64,000 nt of DNA from Streptomyces chryseus (GTDB lineage Bacteria > Actinomycetota > Actinomycetes > Streptomycetales > Streptomycetaceae), in the NCBI RefSeq assembly GCF_014650755.1, contig NZ_BMVO01000022.1, forward strand, positions 55,106 to 119,105, written 5' to 3'. The position numbers and the translations under genes were made by a program. Positions 58,383 through 64,000 of this stretch are shown here, piece by piece (position 1 is the first letter of the stretch; every line of letters begins with the position of its first letter). The notes under the pieces were generated by a model. It saw only the letters and a list, made by a program, of their open reading frames with translations, had not been told where the DNA came from and ran no database searches.

Positions 58383-59299
58383 AGCTCATCTCCGTAGGCG
58401 GCGACGACGTCGGTGGGGTTCGTCCACGCCCGGTGGGCGGCGGGCGGGGCAGAGGATGCAGCGTTCATGACCTCGTGGACCAGGCTGGGCAGGACGCCCG
58501 GGGACAGGCCCTTGACCCGATGGCGCTCGAGGGCGGCCCGGAGATGGGCGGGAGCGATGCCCTCGTTGAGCAACTTGCGCACCTGACCGCCGAGATGGTT
58601 CAGGAAGGCACCCGGCGGGCGGTGATTGCAAGCGGCGACGTACTCGCCAAGGAGCTGCTTGGCCGAGACGGTGTCGGGCGCGTGGGCGCTTGCGCCCCCC
58701 GAAGGGGTATCTCCTAGATCCACGGTCCTAGGTCCTAGATCCGGACGGTGAGACGCCACTGCTGCTTCATGGAGCGCTCCCTGATCCGTCACGGAGGACT
58801 TCGTGACGCGCTCCTCACCTGCGGTTTCGCTATCACGCCTCGGATTCAGGGCGGACTTATGGGACTCGCCGGAGCCCTCACCGAAGACTCCGTGAGACGG
58901 CGGTGAGGACTCCGTGACACTGGCGCTCATGGCGGGAGCGGCAGCGACCGAAGCGTCGTGAATCGGGCAGGCAGGGAGGCGGCTCTTGCTGGGCCGGTTG
59001 ATCTTCTGATGCTGGTGCCAGGTCACGACGTGCAGGTACCGCTTGTGATCCGGCCCCTTGTAGCGGCAGATCAGTCCGGCGTCGGCGAGCTGGGCGAGGT
59101 CCGTCTCGACATCGGACGGGGTGTGCTCGGGGCGCAGCACCCACAACTGCCCGGCGATGATCGCGGCGTGGTCGCGGTGGCGGCCCTGGTCGTCGGCCTG
59201 TGTGAGTAGGCCGAGGAAGGTGCGCTCGGCCGTCAGGGAGACCGCGGCCAGGGACTCGGAGACGAAGGCTTCGGGCTTGATGGTGCGGATTCGTGCCAA
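58379..59299 (-). CDS. Replication initiator/helicase-organiser-like protein
   Basis: A 306-aa protein beginning ARIRTIKPEAFVSESLAAVS, the standard start of phage-type replication proteins in actinobacteria. A winged helix follows (TFLGLLTQADDQG, RYLHVVTWHQHQKINRPSKS), then a disordered Ser/Pro middle, and a C-terminal DnaD-like helical domain (LLGEYVAACNHRPPGAFLNH, KLLNEGIAPAHLRAALERHR). TTG at 59299 is chosen for matching homologue starts and the GAGGAC site 10 bases upstream, over GTG 59317. With the DnaC-like ATPase it would load a helicase on the element's origin. Confidence 0.85.
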   Translation of the reverse strand: MARIRTIKPEAFVSESLAAVSLTAERTFLGLLTQADDQGRHRDHAAIIAGQLWVLRPEHTPSDVETDLAQLADAGLICRYKGPDHKRYLHVVTWHQHQKINRPSKSRLPACPIHDASVAAAPAMSASVTESSPPSHGVFGEGSGESHKSALNPRRDSETAGEERVTKSSVTDQGALHEAAVASHRPDLGPRTVDLGDTPSGGASAHAPDTVSAKQLLGEYVAACNHRPPGAFLNHLGGQVRKLLNEGIAPAHLRAALERHRVKGLSPGVLPSLVHEVMNAASSAPPAAHRAWTNPTDVVAAYGDEL

Positions 59300-59785
59300 G
59301 TGCGGGGCGGTCCTCACTCGGTGGCCTGTGCGTGGACATCACGGCTCACCGTCGGTCGGGGCGGGATTCGAGGGGGTGTTGGCGCGGACGCGCGCCGGGA
59401 AGCGATTGCGTTTCCGAGGGGTGTCGTCAACATAGCCACACCCCAGTCGCGCAAGTCCAGCCCTATCCGGCGCAATCTCTCACGGCAGAAAGGCCGCGAG
59501 AAATGGGGCTCGGTGGCGGGCGGGAGCAAAACCGTAAGGCACGATCCGCTGTCGACCAAATAGTTGCCCGAACTGCAGAGCCAGAAGCATCACATCGGCA
59601 AGCCGTTGACGAGTCGCAGACGGGGAAGCTACAACACAACACCCCACGTCAAAGCCATGATCGGCACACTGTTCCGCGCCCCTTCCCGACCCTCCGGGAA
59701 CCGCATCTCGGCGAACGACGCGAGCGCAACATAGACCACGATCGCCGGTTACCCAAACCGGCGAATGCACCTTTCAATTGGAGTC
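59300..59785. promoter_or_regulatory. Intergenic control region between rep operon and XRE repressor
   Basis: These 486 bases hold no gene. An inverted repeat GGGGTGT/ACACCCC (59,418-59,424 and 59,438-59,444) is a possible repressor operator in front of the divergent replication gene. TTGACG at 59,606 and TACAAC at 59,630, 18 bases apart, form a promoter-like pair facing the XRE gene. The region is a candidate replication origin as well. Confidence 0.45.
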
Positions 59786-60043
59786 ATGCCCCCGCGCTCA
59801 CTGGAAGTCGGACCCGCAGGAATGCAGGCGGCCCGCACCATCGAAATCCTCCGAACCGAACGCGGCCTGTCACAACGCCAGTTGGCCGACCGCGTGACCG
59901 CCCTCGGCCACCCAATGTCCAACACCATGCTGTCCCGCATCGAACGCGCCCAACGACGATGTGATGCCGACGACCTCGTCGCGATCTCCGAAGCCCTCCT
60001 CATCTCGCCTCTCGTGCTGCTGCAGAGGCCGACCGCCACGTGA
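59786..60043 (+). CDS. XRE-family HTH repressor
   Basis: An 85-aa XRE-type regulator. The HTH is RTIEILRTERGLSQRQLADR with the recognition part ending MLSRIERAQRRCD. No other domain. ATG at 59786; ATG 59765 and 59825 are in frame, and none has an ideal ribosome site. It faces away from the replication genes and toward the excisionase and integrase, the usual place for a maintenance repressor. Confidence 0.88.
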   Translation: MPPRSLEVGPAGMQAARTIEILRTERGLSQRQLADRVTALGHPMSNTMLSRIERAQRRCDADDLVAISEALLISPLVLLQRPTAT

Positions 60044-60102
60044 CGAGGCCCGCCCAGCGCCGCTGACAGAGCGCGCTCCCACCCAGTAAGGACCCGCCCT
60101 TC

Positions 60103-60498
60103 TTGCACCACTCCGACATACCTCCTGCCCTCGTACGACGCCTTCCCGGCACCTCGGGCGGAGCCCCCTTGCCCCGTCTCTACCGCCCCGAAGAAATCGC
60201 CGAAGCCCTCGGCTGTTCCGCCTGGTGGGTCAAGGACCGGGCCCGACGCGGACTCATCCCGCACACCCGCGTCGGCCGCGCCTACCGCTTCACATCCGCG
60301 CACCTCGCCGAGATCGTCCGCCTCCACGAAGAGCGCCCGAAGCGATCCGACAGCAGCGTGTCGGCGAGTCGGGCAGCGACAAGTCCTCCCGTGGTACGAA
60401 CTCGTGCCGCCCGACCTCCTGGGCCGACTACGGCCTCGACGCCGGGGCGTCTGCGGGCTCGACCGCCGCGCCGTACCCAGTACGAGACCGTCGCGTAG
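60103..60498 (+). CDS. Excisionase-like HTH protein
   Basis: A 131-aa protein with a MerR/Xis-type winged helix (LYRPEEIAEALGCSAWWVKD, RARRGLIPHTRVGRAYRFTS, about residues 25-65). The C-terminal half is Pro/Arg-rich and low-complexity. Located 49 bases ahead of the integrase in the same direction, as excisionases are. TTG at 60103. Confidence 0.85.
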   Translation: MHHSDIPPALVRRLPGTSGGAPLPRLYRPEEIAEALGCSAWWVKDRARRGLIPHTRVGRAYRFTSAHLAEIVRLHEERPKRSDSSVSASRAATSPPVVRTRAARPPGPTTASTPGRLRARPPRRTQYETVA

Positions 60499-60546
60499 CG
60501 CGCCCGCGCCCAGTCATAAGTCGAGAGCAGAGGAGGAAGACGGAAG

Positions 60547-62079
60547 TTGGGTTTCGCGGAGAAGCGCGGAAACTACTGGCGCGGCCGGTACAAGACCGAG
60601 CCCGGCAAGCACCTCACGGTGGTCGACGGCAACGGCAAGGCGATCCGGTTCGCAACCAAGGGAGAGGCCCAGCGCGCCGCGAGCGAGGCCGAGAACAAGT
60701 ACCGGCGCGGCGACTGGCGCGACCCGGCACTCGGCCAGGAGACCTTCGGGGAGTACGCGAACCGCTGGTACGAAACCCAGGACCTGGCCGCCTCGACCAT
60801 GCAGAACTACAAGCGCCACATCGAGGAGCACCTGCTCCCCGACTTCGAGGACAAGGCGCTTGCCGGCATCCTGCGCACGGACGTCGACCTGTGGGAGAAG
60901 AAGGAGAAGGCCGTCTACGCGGCCTCCAGCGTTAAGACCTGGCGCTCGACGCTCCACCTGATCTTCGAGGATGCGATCGACGAGGGCCTGATCACCTCGA
61001 ACCCGGCCGCCAGACGGCGCGGACGCGGCAAGCGCGCCGGCCGTTCCCGTGACCGTGGTCCGGAGAAGGTCGTCACCGACCCGCTCGGCATCCTGCTGAC
61101 CGCCGAGCGCGCCGCTCTGCTCTCCGGCCGCGACGACGAGTTCGTCGCCGTGGTCCTCAAGGGGTACACCGGCATGCGCTGGGGCGAAATCGTCGGCTTG
61201 GAGACGGAGTTCGCCCGCCCCGGCTCCGTCCGCGTCGAGTGGCAGCTGTACGAACTCGACACCGGCGAGCTGGTGCGCTGCCCACCCAAGGACGACAGCT
61301 ACCGCACCATCGACGCGATGGACTGGCTGTCGGCCCTGGTCGCCAACCACGTCGCCCGCACGAAGCCGAAGCCCTGCCCGTGCCACGGAAAGACCTACGT
61401 CTTCCGTGGCCAGGGCGCGGCCCGCACCGGCGGCCACCAGGGTGCGAAGCTCGTCGACGTCGCACGCCGTGCCGAAGTCTCCACGGGCACGGTGTCCAAC
61501 GTCCTCAACCACCCCGATCGCGTCACCGAGGCCAAGCGGATGAGGGTGGAGAAGGCCATCGCGGACCTTGGGTTCGTGCGGGGCGGCGCGGTGCTGCAGC
61601 AAGCAGCCCACTGGCGCCGAAACGGCTTCGCGACGTGGCTGTTCACCCCGGCTGTCTCCGGTTGGTACCCGAAGAAGGCACCGCAGGATGCCCGCCCCGT
61701 CCCGCTGCTCGGTGAGCCGTGGCCCGGCGTTCCCGCCCGAGGGCGCGGCGCCAGAGACCGAGCCGACGCCTGTTGGCTCCCGATCGCCAAGGGCCTTACA
61801 CCCCACGGCCTCCGTCACACCCACCGGACTGTGATGGAAGACCTCGGTACCGAGAAGGTCCTCATGGACGACCGCATGGGCCACATCGACGGCTCTGTCT
61901 CGGCGCGTTATGCCCACGTGACCTCTGGCATGCGCAAGCGCCTCATGGTCGGGCTGACCGAGCAGTGGGAGGCGGCGCTCGATGCTCGCCTTGCGATGAG
62001 CCCCACGTCACCGGTCCGCGTACTCAGCGAACTCCTGCGCGCGTGCAGGGAGGCTCGCAGCCGGACGATGCCTGGATGA
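60547..62079 (+). CDS. Tyrosine site-specific integrase with inserted LacI-type HTH
   Basis: Integrase of 510 aa, longer than the usual 380-420. After an arm-binding N-terminus (NYWRGRYKTEPG) and a SAM-like core-binding domain (FGEYANRWYETQDLAASTMQ), the catalytic Arg is in YTGMRWGEIVGL (about 210). Residues about 300-355 are a LacI-family HTH (KLVDVARRAEVSTGTVSNVL, NHPDRVTEAKRMRVEKAIAD), inserted between it and the rest of the active site: HGLRHTHRT (His/Arg, about 420), MGHIDGS (about 443) and the Tyr in ARYAHV (about 455). TTG at 60547 with GAGGAGG upstream. It is the best candidate for cutting at the tRNA-Pro scar. Confidence 0.92.
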   Translation: MGFAEKRGNYWRGRYKTEPGKHLTVVDGNGKAIRFATKGEAQRAASEAENKYRRGDWRDPALGQETFGEYANRWYETQDLAASTMQNYKRHIEEHLLPDFEDKALAGILRTDVDLWEKKEKAVYAASSVKTWRSTLHLIFEDAIDEGLITSNPAARRRGRGKRAGRSRDRGPEKVVTDPLGILLTAERAALLSGRDDEFVAVVLKGYTGMRWGEIVGLETEFARPGSVRVEWQLYELDTGELVRCPPKDDSYRTIDAMDWLSALVANHVARTKPKPCPCHGKTYVFRGQGAARTGGHQGAKLVDVARRAEVSTGTVSNVLNHPDRVTEAKRMRVEKAIADLGFVRGGAVLQQAAHWRRNGFATWLFTPAVSGWYPKKAPQDARPVPLLGEPWPGVPARGRGARDRADACWLPIAKGLTPHGLRHTHRTVMEDLGTEKVLMDDRMGHIDGSVSARYAHVTSGMRKRLMVGLTEQWEAALDARLAMSPTSPVRVLSELLRACREARSRTMPG

Positions 62080-62086
62080 TGTGCGA

Positions 62087-62125
62087 CACCTGTTCCCTGC
62101 GCGACCACTGCGCGGGGAACAGGTG
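62087..62125. terminator. Bidirectional terminator after the integrase
   Basis: CACCTGTTCCCTGCGC pairs with GCGCGGGGAACAGGTG (one wobble, 7-base loop) between convergent integrase and zinc-ribbon genes. Confidence 0.8.
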
Positions 62126-62160
62126 CTTCCTCCGAGTCACAGCTACTTCGATCGCGGGTT

Positions 62161-62625
62161 TCAGACAGCGAAGGCTTGACCGCAAACCAGGCAGTGATAC
62201 GGGCCTGAACTGCTTTCAGGGACCTTTACCGGCTCGTACGAGTGGCATGGGGAGGTCACGATGACCATGTCGTCGGGCTCGGTCAGCTGAGCCGGTACGT
62301 CCGGTGCGTCGATGTTGCCTTTGAAGTCGAGCCTCACGTGCTTGCTGCTGGCACCCTTGAATGCGTCCCGCAGCCCTTGCTCGATCTCTCGCGTCGCTGC
62401 AGGAAAAGCCATGCCTCGGGCGTATTGGAGTTGCTCCTGCGTCCACCAGGATTCCATTCCAGCAGGCTGCCCGCACAAGGGGCAGTGATAGGCCGCCGGG
62501 GCGGGTTGCTCCTCGGCTTCCTCGTTCGCTGGACCGTGATGCCACTTGAACTGGCGCACGCAGTGCGGGCATTCCCGACGGAGGAACCCGTCGTGATCCA
62601 GAGGCAAGGTCAACTGGATGTCCAT
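62161..62625 (-). CDS. Zinc-ribbon protein coupled to TIR gene
   Basis: A 154-aa protein with three CxxC knuckles: ECPHCVRQFKWHHG near the N-terminus, YHCPLCGQPAG in the middle and YHCLVCGQAF at the end. A charged helical middle (EQGLRDAFKGASSKHVRLDF) separates them. ATG at 62625 lies one base past the TIR gene's stop, so translation is coupled. Function unknown; it may bind nucleic acid or regulate the TIR effector. Confidence 0.82.
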   Translation of the reverse strand: MDIQLTLPLDHDGFLRRECPHCVRQFKWHHGPANEEAEEQPAPAAYHCPLCGQPAGMESWWTQEQLQYARGMAFPAATREIEQGLRDAFKGASSKHVRLDFKGNIDAPDVPAQLTEPDDMVIVTSPCHSYEPVKVPESSSGPYHCLVCGQAFAV

Positions 62626-62626
62626 G

Positions 62627-63535
62627 TCATGCTCCGCTCACGAACTCGTCGATCTCGATTGGTGTCCCATCGACGGTCTTGGCAGTGATGGTGATGGTGA
62701 AGTACGAGTTCGAGCGTGACGCGAGAGAGTCCGACGACATGCGCCCCACGCGCACGGACTTCCCTTCGGGCAGCTTCGGGACAGGGAATTCATCGGCGTT
62801 TCGCGTGATGAGCCCAACCTCGGCATCAGCGTCCACGTTTAGCTCGTACACATCGCCGGGACCGTGGTTGGTGATCTCGACAGCGTCGATCTTGTTGCGC
62901 CCATTGTCGATGTACCGAGCCTTCAGTCGGGGCGTGCCCGCCGCCTGCGATGACGGCAGTTTCCGGCCCATCGGGAGCCCGCCGCCCGGGGGAACGGGTG
63001 GAGTAAGGTCGCCGGCCTCGTGCCAGTCCGTCCCTGTCAGCCGGACAGCGCATCCTGCGGTTTCCAGACGGGTCGCGAGGTCCTGCCGCTTCTTGACGCT
63101 GTTGTCGAGGCGGACGACATGTCGGCCGTGGATGTCGCTGAAGACCTTCACCTGTCCGAGTTCCACGATCACAGTGCGGTCCGCGTCGCGGCCCATGGCC
63201 ATGCCTGCTTCGAAGAGCACATTCGGACGGGGCTGCATCTGCGGGTTGCACTCTGGATCGTCTGGGTGAGTCAGGCTCTCGTGCAGGTAGGTGACGTCGT
63301 CCGGGGTCTGTAGGACGACGACGGCCTGGGCGCTACCGAATGCCGCATCGAGGATCTCACCGATGTACGGGGAGCCCTTTCCCGTCATGCGGCCTGCTTC
63401 CGACCATTCGATCGGGTCGAGCCCGATGGCCCGCAGGAACTCGAACAGTCCGCGGCGTGCGCGATCGTTGCGTCCGTGGATCACGAACACTCTGCGGCGG
63501 TCCACCCCACGCCCGTCTTCTGCTGTGGTTGGCAT
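62627..63535 (-). CDS. TIR-like (CAP12/Pycsar effector type) protein
   Basis: A 302-aa protein. The N-terminal 150 residues fit the TIR-like effector family seen in CBASS/Pycsar: RRVFVIHGRNDRARRGLFEF, ILDAAFGSAQAVVVLQTPDD and NVLFEAGMAMGRD, whose Glu is the expected NAD-cleaving residue. The C-terminal part (ARYIDNGRNKIDAVEITNHG, YFTITITAKTVDGTPIEIDE) is beta-rich and may sense a ligand. No cyclase gene is in the window. ATG at 63535 with GGGAGC upstream. It runs convergently to the integrase. Confidence 0.9.
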   Translation of the reverse strand: MPTTAEDGRGVDRRRVFVIHGRNDRARRGLFEFLRAIGLDPIEWSEAGRMTGKGSPYIGEILDAAFGSAQAVVVLQTPDDVTYLHESLTHPDDPECNPQMQPRPNVLFEAGMAMGRDADRTVIVELGQVKVFSDIHGRHVVRLDNSVKKRQDLATRLETAGCAVRLTGTDWHEAGDLTPPVPPGGGLPMGRKLPSSQAAGTPRLKARYIDNGRNKIDAVEITNHGPGDVYELNVDADAEVGLITRNADEFPVPKLPEGKSVRVGRMSSDSLASRSNSYFTITITAKTVDGTPIEIDEFVSGA

Positions 63536-64000
63536 GCCTTGCTCCCTGCTGATGTACGAGAGACCTGTGCTATTCGACGGTAACGGCAGGGTCTGACAGC
63601 GGACTCAGCTGACGAGATTGGGAGCCGGATTCGGAGACTGGCTCCCAAACGCCCTCCGCAGCCGCGATGCCGGTTGCCGGTGTGACGTGGCGAGTTCCCC
63701 GGAACTCGGCACCAGGCCGGCTGCTGACGCCAGGTCGCCGGCACTTGTAGGGGAAGGTCATGCCGCCTGCGGCGACGACGAATTGGCCCTGAAGCTCGTC
63801 CACGTCGCCCGCTGTGTCGAGGTTTCTACGGGGCCCTTTGAGCATCCCCGGGCAGACCAAGTGGGGGCTCATGAGGTCAACCGGCACAAGTGCGTCAGCG
63901 TCCGGCGCCCATAGCATCCCGGTCTGACAAAGTGGCTCCGGGCTTAGAAGCTGTTGTCTTTCCGAGAGTGACGGGTGCGTTTCCGCTGTTCAGGTGTAGT
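63536..64000. other. Gene-poor right edge with inverted repeat
   Basis: No convincing gene in 465 bases. A perfect 9-bp inverted repeat TTGGGAGCC (63,618-63,626) and GGCTCCCAA (63,640-63,648) is present; the 11-mer GGCTCCCAAAC at 63,640 recurs at 20,564 near the tRNA scar. No tRNA-Pro sequence is seen here, so the second attachment site lies outside. Confidence 0.5.

Noticed and set aside
58168..58389. 73-aa minus-strand frame starting with ATG 58389
   Set aside because: Its ATG directly abuts the GGAG with no spacing, and its text is His/Arg/Pro-rich; the overlapping CTG-start frame encodes the ATPase.
63570..63917. Minus-strand 115-aa frame at the right edge
   Set aside because: It spans the inverted repeat, has no ribosome site and no recognisable domain.
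1..64000. CRISPR arrays, rRNA genes, complete tRNA genes
   Set aside because: No regularly spaced direct repeats or rRNA-like segments were seen, and the only tRNA sequence is the 3' half at 20,416.

Overview
The window is high-GC actinobacterial DNA, almost certainly from a Streptomyces chromosome. The left fifth carries the conserved block nucleoid protein (ybaB/ebfC) - recR - DUF5063 gene - lysC - asd - SigE-family sigma factor - SURF1. GTG/TTG starts, GC-rich third positions and long perfect GC hairpins between convergent genes fit the same lineage.

Bases 1-20,400 look like ordinary chromosome: recombination (recR), the aspartate pathway (lysC, asd), a sigma factor overlapping a likely membrane regulator, SURF1, an S9 peptidase, a stand-alone DUF262/DUF1524 (GmrSD-like) gene, a large SARP/NB-ARC regulator broken by a one-base frameshift in a C run, a DrrAB-like ABC exporter, and a small monooxygenase-like gene broken by an in-frame TAG.

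At 20,416-20,457 lies the 3' half of a tRNA-Pro(CGG) gene (minus strand), cut just 5' of the anticodon loop. This is the classic scar of a tRNA-targeting integrative element, and nearly everything to the right is accessory. The intact tRNA is not in the window, so the other end probably lies beyond 64,000.

The accessory region holds, in order: (1) a restriction-modification/defence island (20.8-30.4 kb) with a C5 cytosine methyltransferase and Vsr endonuclease, a divergent Eco29kI-type GIY-YIG endonuclease, and a coupled operon of GHKL ATPase, nuclease-helicase, a 199-aa protein and a sigma-region-4-like HTH protein; (2) DUF397/XRE and other regulators plus a 2'-5' RNA ligase-like gene; (3) an FxLD lanthipeptide cluster (precursor, LanB, LanC, PCMT-type methyltransferase) at 34.5-41.1 kb; (4) a second, opposite-strand RiPP-like operon at 41.2-46.4 kb with a radical SAM/SPASM maturase, GNAT, zinc protein, STAND ATPase and an unannotated 67-aa peptide ending WPWPL; (5) a PH-like-domain protein, two decayed genes (DUF5958, tyrosine recombinase) and an unrecognised two-gene unit (812 + 143 aa) closed by a perfect 20-bp hairpin; (6) a mobilisation/replication module (relaxase, MobC, DUF2637 membrane protein, a DnaC-like ATPase with an apparent CTG start, a replication initiator-like protein, XRE repressor, excisionase, and a tyrosine integrase with a LacI-type HTH inserted in its catalytic domain); (7) a TIR-domain gene coupled to a zinc-ribbon gene.

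Read together, the right two thirds look like one or more mobilisable elements carrying defence and peptide-natural-product cargo next to a conserved housekeeping locus. All assignments come from reading the sequence; no database search was run.
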